Part shown: one piece after another, positions 54,599-63,360 of the stretch
Numbering within the stretch: position 1 is the first letter of the stretch
Layout of the letters: each line of letters opens with the position of its first letter
DNA from: Glycomyces sp. YM15
GTDB taxonomy: Bacteria > Actinomycetota > Actinomycetes > Mycobacteriales > Micromonosporaceae
Length of the DNA: 64,000 nt
Assembly: GCF_016918015.1 (NCBI RefSeq)
Contig: NZ_JAERMK010000002.1
Coordinates: 186,001 to 250,000, forward strand
Direction of reading: 5' to 3'
Position numbers and translations under genes: made by a program
The notes under the pieces: model-generated
Databases searched by the model: none
Told to the model about the DNA's origin: nothing
Seen by the model: only the letters and a program-made list of their open reading frames with translations

Positions 54599-55359
54599 CG
54601 GCTCACCGCATGCTCGATGCCGGCCAGCTTGATGAGCTCGTCCACGTTGTCGCCCTTCAGGAGTTTCGCGGCCTCGGCCGGGTCCGTGGGGCCCTCGCCG
54701 TACGAGGGGCAGATCGTCGCGAGCGTGCACGCCCCGCACGCGGGCTTGCGGGCGATGCAGACGCGGCGGCCGTGGAAGATGATCCGATGCGAGAACATGG
54801 TCCACTCGCGCGGCTCGATGAGCCTCTGGATCTGGTACTCGAGCTTCACCGGGTCGGTCCCCTCGACCAGGCCGAGCCGGTTCGTGATGCGGATCATGTG
54901 CGTGTCGACGGTGATGCCCGGGGCGCCGAAGGCGTTGCCGCGGATGACGTTCGCGGTCTTGCGGCCGATCCCCGGGAGCTTCACCAGGGCGTCCATGTCC
55001 TCCGGGAGCCTGCCGCCGTGGTGCTCGACGAGGGCCTTGCCGAGCCCGATGATCGACTTCGTCTTGTTGCGGTAGAAGCCCGTCGGCCGGATGATCGCCT
55101 CGACCTCCTCGGGGTTCGCCTCGGCGTAGTCGGCGGCCGAGCGGTACCGCTCGAACAGCGCCGGCGTCGTGAGGTTGACCCGCACGTCGGTGCACTGCGC
55201 GGAGAGGATCGTGGCGACGGCGAGCTCGAGCGGATTCGCGTAGTCGAGCTCGCACTTCGCGTCGGGATGGGCCGCGGCCAGGAGCCGGTTGATCTTGCGG
55301 GCCCGGCGCTTCTTGGCCAGTTCGCTCTCGGCGCTTCGGTGTGCGGGATTGCGAGCCAT
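54595..55359 (-). CDS. nth: Endonuclease III
   Basis: A 254-residue base-excision repair DNA glycosylase/AP lyase for oxidised pyrimidines. It has the helix-hairpin-helix [12 protein letters not shown] with the catalytic Lys, the catalytic Asp in [14 protein letters not shown] and the iron-sulfur loop [17 protein letters not shown] (C-x6-C-x2-C-x5-C). ATG 55359 is chosen because the residues before it (frame open to 55449) are not conserved. It heads the minus-strand cluster that ends with marP. Confidence 0.95.
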   Translation of the reverse strand: MARNPAHRSAESELAKKRRARKINRLLAAAHPDAKCELDYANPLELAVATILSAQCTDVRVNLTTPALFERYRSAADYAEANPEEVEAIIRPTGFYRNKTKSIIGLGKALVEHHGGRLPEDMDALVKLPGIGRKTANVIRGNAFGAPGITVDTHMIRITNRLGLVEGTDPVKLEYQIQRLIEPREWTMFSHRIIFHGRRVCIARKPACGACTLATICPSYGEGPTDPAEAAKLLKGDNVDELIKLAGIEHAVSR

Positions 55360-55387
55360 AAGTTCATCCAGCGGGCGTCTGCGGCGG

Positions 55388-56536
55388 TCACTCCGCCATG
55401 GTACGCGGGCGGCTCGGCAGTCGACCGCCTCTCCGAGCGCCGCGTCCACCGCGCAGGAGCAGCGCGGACACGCCGAGCAGGCCGCCTCCGGCCGCCGTCG
55501 CCGCCGCGCTCCAGACCGGTGAGATCTCGGCCTCGGCGGGCTCGGCGGGGCGCGGCAGCACCTCCGCTTCGACGGCGGCGGCCACGTCCAGGACGCCTTC
55601 GCCGAGGTCCGGGCCGCCGTCGGCGGCGGTCTCGGTGAGCGCGCGGCGCACCTGGTCGGCGCTCCACTCCGGGTGCGCCGACCGCACCAGGGCCGCCGCG
55701 CCCGAGACGACCGCCGTGGCGAACGACGTGCCGGTGACGGTCTTGTAGCCGCCGCCGGGCTTGGGTGCGACCAGGTTCGCCCCCGGCGCGGCGAGATCGG
55801 TCTCGGCGCCGGTGACGGCGGTCCTCCAGCGCTCGCCGTGCTCGTCGGAACCGGTCACGGCGAGCACGTCGGCGACGCGGGCGGGGAACCAGACGTCCTC
55901 GTTCGGCTCGTCGTCGTGCTGGTTCCCGGTGCAGGCGACGATGAGCACGTCGTGCCGTTCCGCGTAGGCGATCGCCTCGGCGAACGGCGGCGAGTCGTAG
56001 TGGCCGCCGAGCGAGAGGTTCACGATGTCGGCGCCGTTGTCGACGGCCCACTGGACGGCCGCGCCGACCATCGCCGAATCGTGGTACCGGTTCTCGTCGT
56101 CGAGGACGCGCACCGGCAGGATCTCGGCGTCGGGGGCGATCCCCGGGTGGGGCGACTCGGCGCTCGCGGCGATGAGCCCGGCGACGGCGGTGCCGTGCCC
56201 GACCGGGTCGGCCTGGCCGAATGCCCGCTCGTAGACCGGGCCCGGATCGGAGCCGAAGGCGAGGAGGCGCGGCTGGGCGGCGGGGTCGACGTCGACGTAG
56301 CTGCGGCCGGGGAGCACCGACCGTTCGAGCGCCGGGTGGTCGGCGTCCACACCCGAGTCGACGACGGCGACGGTGACGCCCTCGCCGGTCGCGATCGGCC
56401 AGGCCTCGGGGGCCTTGACCGCGGCGAGATGCCAGGCGGCGGGCGTGGAGGCGCGGCCGGTCTGCGCGGAGAGCAAGAGCGCCAACAGCGTCGAGCACAG
56501 ACAGGCGAGAACGTAGCGTGCAGAGCGGTCCCCCAT
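55388..56536 (-). CDS. S8 subtilisin-like protease, mycosin type
   Basis: A 382-residue exported, membrane-anchored subtilase. The signal peptide is followed by the catalytic Asp (VAVVDSGVD), His ([10 protein letters not shown]) and Ser ([15 protein letters not shown]). A C-terminal hydrophobic helix ([19 protein letters not shown]) and basic tail anchor it, the mycosin (MycP) architecture of type VII secretion loci. No ESX ATPase or EccD-type gene is in the window, so its partner is elsewhere or it acts alone. Start 56536 is preferred for the signal peptide; GTG 56587 would add 17 residues. It is divergent from the SseB-domain gene. Confidence 0.88.
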   Translation of the reverse strand: MGDRSARYVLACLCSTLLALLLSAQTGRASTPAAWHLAAVKAPEAWPIATGEGVTVAVVDSGVDADHPALERSVLPGRSYVDVDPAAQPRLLAFGSDPGPVYERAFGQADPVGHGTAVAGLIAASAESPHPGIAPDAEILPVRVLDDENRYHDSAMVGAAVQWAVDNGADIVNLSLGGHYDSPPFAEAIAYAERHDVLIVACTGNQHDDEPNEDVWFPARVADVLAVTGSDEHGERWRTAVTGAETDLAAPGANLVAPKPGGGYKTVTGTSFATAVVSGAAALVRSAHPEWSADQVRRALTETAADGGPDLGEGVLDVAAAVEAEVLPRPAEPAEAEISPVWSAAATAAGGGLLGVSALLLRGGRGARRGGRLPSRPRTMAE

Positions 56537-56640
56537 GAGAACCGGATCGTTACACAGCGACAGGCCCACAGCGTGGGAATGACACACGCTCTCCTTTATG
56601 AATTCGTTATTCTCGCCCTACTGACGGAAACTTGACAACG

Positions 56641-56669
56641 CCCTCGCGTTACGGTGACGATCGCGAGGG
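56641..56669. repeat. Inverted repeat in divergent promoter region
   Basis: CCCTCGCG (56641-56648) and CGCGAGGG (56662-56669) flank 13 bases. It lies between the divergent mycosin and SseB-domain genes and may be an operator or hairpin. Confidence 0.4.
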
Positions 56670-56690
56670 GACGCCGCGTTCTCTCGACAC

Positions 56691-56721
56691 GCTCGGCGAA
56701 GCTTGCGAGCCGTAAATGAGC
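56691..56721 (-). repeat. Dispersed repeat, copy E (minus orientation)
   Basis: The reverse strand reads ATTTACGGCTCGCAAGCTTC then GCCGAG, the full consensus. It sits about 40 bases before the SseB-domain gene. Confidence 0.75.
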
Positions 56722-56758
56722 ACCGCCCCATCCAAGACCGGTAGGGGGGAAGGGCTGA

Positions 56759-59197
56759 GTGGGATCGATGTGGGAACCCAGTAACGAGATCGAGCACCGT
56801 CTCCGGGAGGCGCTGCGAGCCGAGGACCAGGACGGATACTTCCGGACCCTGGCGCAGATCGAACTCGTCCTCCCACTGTCCTATGAGGACTCGAACGGTG
56901 CGGGGGCCGATACCTGGGCCACCTGGACCACCGACGACCGCACCCATATTCTCGCGTTCACCTCCGAGAGCGCGCTCCAGGTGTGTCTGCGCGATAATGC
57001 CGGCGCGTCCCGCCGCGTGTCGTTCGCCGCGCTCGCCGAGGCCTGGCCCGACGAGGAGTGGTGGCTCGCCGTCAACCCCGGCCTGCCGATCGAGGGCTAC
57101 CTGCCGGCGTGGTTCGTCACCCAGGTCGCCCAAGGCATGACCACCGTCCCGGCCGACCCGGCACCGGCCCCGGAACCCGCCGCAGACCCCTACGGCGACA
57201 CCTATTCCTCTGGCGCGCAAGCGTCTCCGTTCGCCGCCGCACCGTCGTTCACGCAGGCGCAGTCGGACCCGTTCGCGAACCCGATGGCGCCCGCCCCCGA
57301 ACAGCGCCGCGAGAGCTTCATGCCCCCGGCCCCGCCGGTGCCCGAGGTCCCGCCCGCACCCCGGCGCTCCTCCGACCTCAACGGCACCGCGCAGCAGCAG
57401 TCCACCGTCGGCGGCACCACGCAGGCGGGCCTCCCGCTGCGCCAGCCGCCCCGCGACCCCGAGGCACCCGAAGCCGACCCGTTCAACGGCCACTCCTTCG
57501 CCTCCCAACCGCCGCCCGCGCCGGAGCCGTCGCAGCCCCGGCAGCCGGGCTACGGCTCGCAGCCGCGCGGCATGGGTTCGCAGCCGCGCGAGTTCGGCTC
57601 GCAACCGCAGGGCTTCGGCTCCCAGCCCCAGGACTACTCCCAGCCGCCCGCCGCGCCGAGCCCGCAGGGGTTCCCCGCCGACGCGCAATGGCCGACCCAG
57701 TCGGCCCAGCAGGACCAGTGGCCCGACGCGCCGGACTGGCTGCGCGAGCAGCAGCCCGACCCGTCCACGCTGCCGACCCGCGCGCCCGCGCCGCCGAGCG
57801 CCGCGCCCGAGCCGTTCCCGGCCGGCCAGTCCTTCGGGAACGACGCGTTCAACGCGCCGCCCCGAGGCGACTCGTTCGGCAACGACGACTTCGGCGACCA
57901 CGCGTACGACGGCGATCCGCAGCGCGACGCCGAATCGTTCGCGTCCATGTCGAGCGCGTTCGGCCGCCGTCCAGCGGAGTCCGAACCGCGGCCCGAGGCG
58001 CAGCCGCAGTCCCAGCAGCCGGTCGAACTCACCGGTGAAGCGGCCGAACCGCTGCTCGCCGAGGCCGCCTCCACCGGCGACACCGCCGCGTTCCTCCAGA
58101 CCCTCCTGTGCGCCAGCGTGATCCTCCCGATCGGCGACCCCGAGGCCGCGCACCTGCGCGTCGGCGACCCCGCCTTCCGGTGGGCCAGCGACATCGTCGA
58201 CGGCATCATCGGCATCACCGTCTACACCACCCCCGAGCGCATGGCCGAACGCGCGGGCGAGGACACCCCCCACACGATCGTGCCCTTCGGCTGGCTCATC
58301 CAGCACTGGCCCGCGCAGGACTACGCGCTGTACGTCAACCCGGGCACCTCGGTGGGCGCGAACATGAGCGGCCCCGAGATCGAGCCGCTCCTCAAGTGGG
58401 CCGAGGCCAAGGACCTGCTCGGCTTCGCCACCGAGATGGAGCGCCGCCAGGCCGCGGCCGCGCGCGCCAACTCGCCGTCGCACAAGGTCCAGCCGATCCT
58501 GTGGCAGAAGACCATCCCGCACCAGCAGGTGCCGTTCTACCTCGAACGCGGATACGACCGCGTCGGCGGCTTCGTGCACCCGGCCGAGGCCGTGGACCAC
58601 CTGCGCACGCCCGCGCAGCTGTACCTCGCGCTGGGACTCATCCGCTCCAGCGAGGAGTTCAGCCCCACCGACGACTCGGTGCACGTGCTCCGCTGGATCG
58701 GCTACCGCACCGACCTCTACCCGGTCGCCTTGGGCGGCAACGACTACGAGACCGCCGAATCGCGCGGCGGCACCGTCGTCGAGCCCAGCCCGTTCCGCGG
58801 CGACGGGTTCGCGCCCTCCGAGGGCGACGAGCGCATCCCCGAGCACAAGGTCGACTCGGTACGGCTCCCGCACGGCGCGAAGATCTCCCGGATCGACTCG
58901 CGCGGCGAGGTCACGGACATCGCGCTCTACGACGCCGACACCCGCGAATGGACCCCGATCGACGGCGCGTTCGGCGGCCCGGCCGCCATCGAAGCGCCCT
59001 CGACGCCGGCGCTGCCCGCCGGTCCCGCGCCGAGCGGTCCGATGGGCGAGGCGTACGGCTACGACGCCACCCCCGGCTACGACAGCGCGCTGGGCGAGGC
59101 CTGGGGCGACGCGGACGGGCACTACGACCTGGTGCGTCCCAAGCCCGAGGATCGGGCCGCGAACGTGCTCGACAGCCGCGAATGGAAGGACGCCTGA
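56759..59197 (+). CDS. SseB-domain protein with disordered linker and uncharacterised C-terminal domain
   Basis: An 812-residue protein. An SseB-like domain (residues about 5-130: EWWLAVNPGLPIEGYLPAWF) is followed by about 300 residues rich in Pro, Gln, Ala and Asp, with GSQPRGM-type repeats. A second SseB-like domain (about 430-560: LIQHWPAQDYALYVNPGTSV) and a C-terminal domain (VPFYLERGYDRVGGFVHPAE, then FKVDSVRLPHGAKI-like HKVDSVRLPHGAKI) come after. I cannot assign the C-terminal domain; it has a feel of nucleotide-acting toxins but no proven motif. There is no signal peptide. It is followed with one-base overlap by a 120-residue gene, as in toxin-immunity or subunit pairs, and sits opposite a mycosin-like protease. 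Confidence 0.8.
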   Translation: MGSMWEPSNEIEHRLREALRAEDQDGYFRTLAQIELVLPLSYEDSNGAGADTWATWTTDDRTHILAFTSESALQVCLRDNAGASRRVSFAALAEAWPDEEWWLAVNPGLPIEGYLPAWFVTQVAQGMTTVPADPAPAPEPAADPYGDTYSSGAQASPFAAAPSFTQAQSDPFANPMAPAPEQRRESFMPPAPPVPEVPPAPRRSSDLNGTAQQQSTVGGTTQAGLPLRQPPRDPEAPEADPFNGHSFASQPPPAPEPSQPRQPGYGSQPRGMGSQPREFGSQPQGFGSQPQDYSQPPAAPSPQGFPADAQWPTQSAQQDQWPDAPDWLREQQPDPSTLPTRAPAPPSAAPEPFPAGQSFGNDAFNAPPRGDSFGNDDFGDHAYDGDPQRDAESFASMSSAFGRRPAESEPRPEAQPQSQQPVELTGEAAEPLLAEAASTGDTAAFLQTLLCASVILPIGDPEAAHLRVGDPAFRWASDIVDGIIGITVYTTPERMAERAGEDTPHTIVPFGWLIQHWPAQDYALYVNPGTSVGANMSGPEIEPLLKWAEAKDLLGFATEMERRQAAAARANSPSHKVQPILWQKTIPHQQVPFYLERGYDRVGGFVHPAEAVDHLRTPAQLYLALGLIRSSEEFSPTDDSVHVLRWIGYRTDLYPVALGGNDYETAESRGGTVVEPSPFRGDGFAPSEGDERIPEHKVDSVRLPHGAKISRIDSRGEVTDIALYDADTREWTPIDGAFGGPAAIEAPSTPALPAGPAPSGPMGEAYGYDATPGYDSALGEAWGDADGHYDLVRPKPEDRAANVLDSREWKDA

Positions 59198-59559
59198 TGC
59201 GCGACGGTTACATCGCCCGCTGGAAGGGCGCCGAATACGACTCGAGCCCCGACGGGGCCCATGTGCGGCTCTACTCGCCGACGGGCGGCGACGGCTTCGT
59301 GGAGGTCGCCGACGGGCGGTTCCGGCGCGGCGTGCCGATCGGCGAGCTCGAGGACTTCTTCTACGTGCGGACCGTCGCGACCTGGCGGGGCGAGCCGTTC
59401 TTCGTGCTCGGTGCCTCGGGGGAGTGGCTGCGGCTCGAATACCGTGGCGGCAGCAGCGACGTGGCCCGTTCGCTCGGGCTCGAACCGTACGACAACGGCG
59501 TGTACCAGATCTGGGCGCCCGCCGCCGAAGTCACCGACATCAGCGAGCAGTACCTCTAG
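59197..59559 (+). CDS. Small partner of the SseB-domain protein
   Basis: A 120-residue soluble protein (MRDGYIARWKGAEYDSSPDG and onward) rich in aromatic and acidic residues, with a probable all-beta N-terminus and a C-terminal helix. The start overlaps the upstream stop (TGATG), so the two proteins are made together. Nothing in the sequence reveals an enzyme. It could be a chaperone, an immunity protein or a regulatory subunit for the 812-residue protein. A terminator follows 12 bases after the stop. Confidence 0.7.
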   Translation: MRDGYIARWKGAEYDSSPDGAHVRLYSPTGGDGFVEVADGRFRRGVPIGELEDFFYVRTVATWRGEPFFVLGASGEWLRLEYRGGSSDVARSLGLEPYDNGVYQIWAPAAEVTDISEQYL

Positions 59560-59571
59560 CGTCATCTCGTG

Positions 59572-59600
59572 AGCCCCGGCTGCTCGGCCGGGGCTTTCTC
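59572..59600 (+). terminator. Intrinsic terminator
   Basis: AGCCCCGGC (59572-59580) pairs with GCCGGGGCT (59587-59595), followed by TTCTCC. Confidence 0.8.
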
Positions 59601-59697
59601 CATGCTCGGAACGGCCCCGTTCCGCAAGGCTCCGAACGCGATATGACCGTACCGCGAAACTGTCCGGAGACCGCTTTCACAAAGGTGTCGATTGATG

Positions 59698-59771
59698 TAT
59701 AGTTCAAGAAACAAAGAAAGCGTTTGCCTGAGCTTTGCGAGTTGCTTCGCCGAGGCGTGAGGCAAACGCTT
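59698..59771 (+). promoter_or_regulatory. Promoter with 12-bp inverted-repeat operator of the sugar operon
   Basis: TATAGT (59698-59703) is a good -10, with TTTCAC (59675-59680) at -35 distance. Just downstream are perfect inverted arms AAGCGTTTGCCT (59718-59729) and AGGCAAACGCTT (59760-59771) 30 bases apart. Each arm contains a GCGTTTGC core similar to LacI-family half-operators. A repressor bridging both arms, or an RNA hairpin, would control the operon that starts at 59809. Confidence 0.55.
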
Positions 59772-59808
59772 GCGAAGCCATGTTCGGCAAGATCTGGAGC
59801 ACATCCCT

Positions 59809-60963
59809 ATGGCAGAGAGAATCACCGTCGGCATCGCCCTCAACGGCGTGACCGGGCGCATGGGCTACCGGCAGCACCTCGTGCGCTCACTCCTCGCCAT
59901 TCGCGAGCAGGGCGGCGTGGAACGCGCCGACGGCAGCGTGATCTGGCCCGAGCTCACCCTGGTCGGCCGCAGCGCCGACAAGCTCGCCGAGATCGCCGGC
60001 CGCCACGGCCTGGACAAGTACACGACCAGCTTGGACGAGGCCCTCGGCGACGAGAAGATCGACGTCTACTTCGACGCCCTCACCACCCAGCACCGCCTCA
60101 CCGCCGTCAACGCGGCCATCAAGGCCGGCAAGCACGTGTACACCGAGAAGCCCATCGCCACGAACCTCGACGACGCCCTGAACCTCGCCCGCGCCGCACG
60201 CGACGCCGGCGTCAAGAACGGCGCGGTCGCCGACAAGCTGTACCTCCCCGGCCTGCGCAAGCTCAAGCGCCTCGTCGACTCCGGGTTCTTCGGCCGGGTC
60301 CTCTCCGTGCGCGGCGAGTTCGGCTACTGGGTCTTCGAAGGCGACTGGCAAGCGGCACAGCGGCCCTCCTGGAACTACCGCGCCGAAGACGGCGGCGGCA
60401 TGGTCCTCGACATGTTCCCCCACTGGTCCTACGTCTTCGAAGAGACGTTCGCCAAGGTCAAGTCCGTGTCCGCGCACGTCACCACCCACATCCCCGAGCG
60501 CTTCGACGAGCACGGCAACCCCTACACCGCCACCGCCGACGACGCCGCCTACGCGCTCTTCGAGCTCGAAGACGGCACCGTCGTCCAGATGAACTCCTCC
60601 TGGGCCACCCGCGTCGACCGCGAGGAACTCGTCGAGTTCCACGTCGACGGCACCGAGGGCTCCGCCATCGCGGGCCTGCGCAAGGCCCGCGCCCAGCACC
60701 GCGTGCACACCCCCAAGCCCGTGTGGAACCCCGACATCGACCAGCCGATCCCCTTCCGGCAGCAGTGGCAGGAAGTGCCCGACAACGAGGTCTTCGACAA
60801 CGGCTTCAAGATCCAGTGGGAGGAGTTCCTGCGGCACGTCGTGGACGACGAGCCGTGGCACCACGACTTCCTCGCCGCCGCGCGAGGCGTGCAACTGGCC
60901 GAGGCCGGCTACCGGTCCGCCCGCGAAGGCCGCCGCATCGAACTGGAGGACCTGGAGCTGTGA
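59809..60963 (+). CDS. Gfo/Idh/MocA family oxidoreductase
   Basis: A 384-residue NAD(P)-dependent sugar dehydrogenase-like enzyme. The Rossmann domain starts VGIALNGVTGRMGYRQHLVR, where the nucleotide loop is GVTGRMG. The family motif AGKHVYTEKPIATNLDDALN supplies the EKP lysine. The C-terminal beta-sheet domain includes GGGMVLDMFPHWSYVFE with the conserved Asp-His region. It probably oxidises a sugar or cyclitol hydroxyl. ATG 59809 follows GGAG. It is the first gene of a three-gene operon with an aldolase-like and a sugar isomerase-like protein. Confidence 0.9.
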   Translation: MAERITVGIALNGVTGRMGYRQHLVRSLLAIREQGGVERADGSVIWPELTLVGRSADKLAEIAGRHGLDKYTTSLDEALGDEKIDVYFDALTTQHRLTAVNAAIKAGKHVYTEKPIATNLDDALNLARAARDAGVKNGAVADKLYLPGLRKLKRLVDSGFFGRVLSVRGEFGYWVFEGDWQAAQRPSWNYRAEDGGGMVLDMFPHWSYVFEETFAKVKSVSAHVTTHIPERFDEHGNPYTATADDAAYALFELEDGTVVQMNSSWATRVDREELVEFHVDGTEGSAIAGLRKARAQHRVHTPKPVWNPDIDQPIPFRQQWQEVPDNEVFDNGFKIQWEEFLRHVVDDEPWHHDFLAAARGVQLAEAGYRSAREGRRIELEDLEL

Positions 60964-62051
60964 GCCGCAAGTTCACCTCGCGCGTCATCTACTCCGCGGC
61001 CCACGTCGTCGCGGACCCCCTGGCTGACAACGGCCCCGGTCGCCCGGCGGTCGTCGACTGGGACGCCACCATCGGCTACCGCAGGCACCTGTGGGACCTC
61101 GGCCTCGGCGTCGCCGACGCCATGGACACCGCCCAACGCGGCATGGGCCTCGACTGGGAGGCCACGAAGGAGCTCATCCGCCGCTCGGCCGAGGCCGCGG
61201 GGGCGGACGACCTCCTCGCGTGCGGCGTCGGCACCGACCAGCTCGGCGCCGTACCGACCACTATGGACGAGATCCGCGCGACCTACCTCGAGCAGCTCGC
61301 CGTCGTCGAGGACGCCGGAGCGGGCACGATCCTCATGTGCTCCAGGGCCCTCGCCGCGAGCGCCAAGAGCGCCGACGACTACAAGACGCTCTACTCCGAA
61401 CTGCTCGGCGAGGTCAGCGGCAAGGCGATCCTGCACTGGCTCGGCCCCATGTTCGACCCGGCGCTCGAAGGCTACTGGGGCTCTTCGGACCTCGACGCCG
61501 CCGCGGACACCTTCATCGAGATCATCACCGAGAACGCGGCGAAGATCGACGGCATCAAGATGAGCCTCCTCGACGCCGAAGCGGAGATCGCGGTGCGCCG
61601 CAGACTCCCCGAAGGAGTCCGCTGCTACACCGGCGACGACTTCAACTACCCGCGGCTCATCGCCGGCGACGAGTACGGCCACTCCGACGCGCTCCTGGGC
61701 ATCTTCGACCCGCTCGCGCCGCTCGCCTCGAAAGCCGTGCAGCGCTTGGACGAAGGCGACGTCGCCGGCTTCCACGCCATCCTCGACCCGACGATCCCGC
61801 TGGCGCGGAAGGTCTTCGAGGCCCCCACCTTCAACTACAAGACCGGCGTGGTGTTCCTGGCCTGGCTCTCGGGCCACCAGGACCACTTCAAGATGGTGGG
61901 CGGCCTCGAATCGGCGCGCTCCATCAAGCACTTCGGCGAGATCGTCGACCTCGCACTCGAAGTGGAGCTCTTCCCGGACGAAGCGCGCGCCATCGACCGG
62001 TTCAACGCCCTGCTCAAAGTCGCGGGCCAGCCGAAGCGGACCCTCGCATGA
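60960..62051 (+). CDS. DUF993/dihydrodipicolinate synthase-like protein
   Basis: A 363-residue TIM-barrel protein of the DUF993 family, annotated elsewhere as dihydrodipicolinate synthase-like aldolase. It shows RKFTSRVIYSAAHVVADPLA, then GADDLLACGVGTDQLG and the region KIDGIKMSLLDAEAEIAVRR, where the lysine may be the Schiff-base residue by analogy. It probably cleaves or rearranges the keto-sugar made by the upstream dehydrogenase; no substrate is known. GTG 60960 overlaps the previous stop (GTGA), and its own stop overlaps the next start. Confidence 0.85.
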   Translation: MSRKFTSRVIYSAAHVVADPLADNGPGRPAVVDWDATIGYRRHLWDLGLGVADAMDTAQRGMGLDWEATKELIRRSAEAAGADDLLACGVGTDQLGAVPTTMDEIRATYLEQLAVVEDAGAGTILMCSRALAASAKSADDYKTLYSELLGEVSGKAILHWLGPMFDPALEGYWGSSDLDAAADTFIEIITENAAKIDGIKMSLLDAEAEIAVRRRLPEGVRCYTGDDFNYPRLIAGDEYGHSDALLGIFDPLAPLASKAVQRLDEGDVAGFHAILDPTIPLARKVFEAPTFNYKTGVVFLAWLSGHQDHFKMVGGLESARSIKHFGEIVDLALEVELFPDEARAIDRFNALLKVAGQPKRTLA

Positions 62052-62860
62052 GCATCATGCAGCGGTTCTCCTTCAACCACGCCACGGCCAAGTTCTGGGA
62101 CCAGCGCGAAGCCGTCGAGGCCTGCGCGCGCACCGGTTCCGGGATCGGCCTATGGCGCGAACCGGTGCAGGAGATGGGCGTCGAAGCGAGCGCGAAGCTC
62201 GTGAAGGACGCCGGAGTCCAGGTGACCAGCCTGTGCCGGGCCGGGTTCTTCACGGACCCGACGCAGGCCGCGATCGACGAGAACCGAAGGGCCATCGACG
62301 AGGCGGCCGAGCTCGGCGCCCCGACCCTGGTGCTGGTCTCGGGAGGCATCCCGGAAGGCGGCACGATCGACAGCGCCAGAGAAGGCGTCAAAGAGGCGCT
62401 GTCGGTGCTCGCCCCCTATGCGGGCGAGCGCGGCGTGACCTTGTCGATCGAGCCGCTGCACCCGATGTTCGCGAGCGACCGGTGCGTGGTCACCACCATC
62501 AACGAGGCCCTCGACCTGGCCGCGCCGTTCCCGGCCGAGCAGGTCGGCGTCGTGGTCGACACGTACCACATCTGGTGGGACCCGCAGGTGTGGCAGGGCA
62601 TCGCCCGCGCTGGCCGCGAAGGCCGCATCGCCTCGTTCCAGTTCGCGGACTGGGTCACCCCGCTCCCGGCGGGGGTGCTCACGGGCAGAGGCCAGCTGGG
62701 CGACGGTTGTGTGGACTTCAAGCGCTATCTGGCCGAAGTGGATGCGACCGGGTTCATCGGCCCGATCGAGGTCGAGCTGTTCAACGACGCGCTTTGGGCC
62801 CGCCCGGGTGCGGAGGTGTTCGAAGAGACCAGGGCCGCGTTCGCGCGGGTACTGGAATAG
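62048..62860 (+). CDS. Sugar phosphate isomerase/epimerase family protein (AP endonuclease 2-like TIM barrel)
   Basis: A 270-residue xylose-isomerase-like TIM barrel. Motifs are FSFNHATAKFWDQREAVEAC, LVLVSGGIPEGG, SIEPLHPMFASDRCVVTT with a metal-ligand Glu, VVVDTYHIWWDP with Asp and His, and IEVELFND with the last Glu ligand. These residues form the divalent-metal site of sugar or cyclitol isomerases and epimerases. It is the last gene of the operon. The combination with a Gfo/Idh dehydrogenase and DUF993 protein points to catabolism of an unusual sugar or inositol-like compound. Confidence 0.9.
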   Translation: MSIMQRFSFNHATAKFWDQREAVEACARTGSGIGLWREPVQEMGVEASAKLVKDAGVQVTSLCRAGFFTDPTQAAIDENRRAIDEAAELGAPTLVLVSGGIPEGGTIDSAREGVKEALSVLAPYAGERGVTLSIEPLHPMFASDRCVVTTINEALDLAAPFPAEQVGVVVDTYHIWWDPQVWQGIARAGREGRIASFQFADWVTPLPAGVLTGRGQLGDGCVDFKRYLAEVDATGFIGPIEVELFNDALWARPGAEVFEETRAAFARVLE

Positions 62861-63360
62861 GAGCATTGCGGGCGCGGATCCGGTAGCGGTTGGGCAATGC
62901 CGGAGCGCCCGCGGATGAGCCCCCTGGAATGCCGCGGGGGCGGGGACGGCAGGGGTCAAGAACTCCGTCCCCGCCCCCGCGGTCGTGTTTCGACTTGTTG
63001 CCGTTGTAGCGATCGGGCTTCAAGCGGGCGGCGACGACGAGGTAGCGGGTTGGCGGGCGCCTCCATTCGGCTGCGGGGTCCGGTGGGTACGGGTTCAAGC
63101 GCGCGGCGACAAAAGGGTCTCATGGTGGTGGGGTGTGCGGTGCGGCTGCCCGGCAGCGCCGGGGCCGGGGCGGCGGAGGCCCATTTGGCCCCTGGTTTGC
63201 TTTGCGCCCCAGGCGGAGTGGCGGAGTGTCGTGAGTGTCCCTCATGGAATGTTCACCCGGTTGGGTGATGACACCGGCACAGCATTCTGTCATCATTGAA
63301 CTACGAACAAGGAACCGAAAACAGGCAGGACATTCGAGAATCGGTGAGGAGGCGAGACCC
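62861..63360. other. Intergenic region before the DUF222 gene
   Basis: This 500-base gap holds the terminator at 62932-62982 and a diverged direct repeat TTCAAGCGsGCGGCGAC (near 63017 and 63091). The motif TTGGGTGATGACACC (63261-63275) is shared with the DUF222 pseudogene upstream region. A hairpin has arms TGATGACA (63266-63273) and TGTCATCA (63289-63296). No gene is supported. Confidence 0.5.
62932..62982 (+). terminator. Strong terminator after the sugar operon
   Basis: An 18-bp GC stem (62932-62949 with 62965-62982) with a 15-base loop is followed by TCGTGTTTCG. Confidence 0.85.

Noticed and set aside
52011-54632. An 873-codon plus-strand frame across the marP-NUDIX-TlpA cluster
   Set aside because: It is a GC-rich shadow of well-supported minus-strand genes, with low-complexity Arg/Gly/Asp-rich translation.
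55340-55359. TTATGGCTCGCAA at the nth start considered as another dispersed repeat copy
   Set aside because: Only 13 bases match and the similarity stops before the AAGCTTCGCC half; chance or start-codon context explains it.
56618-59122. An 834-codon minus-strand frame opposite the SseB-domain gene
   Set aside because: Shadow frame; the plus strand has recognisable domains and a ribosome binding site.
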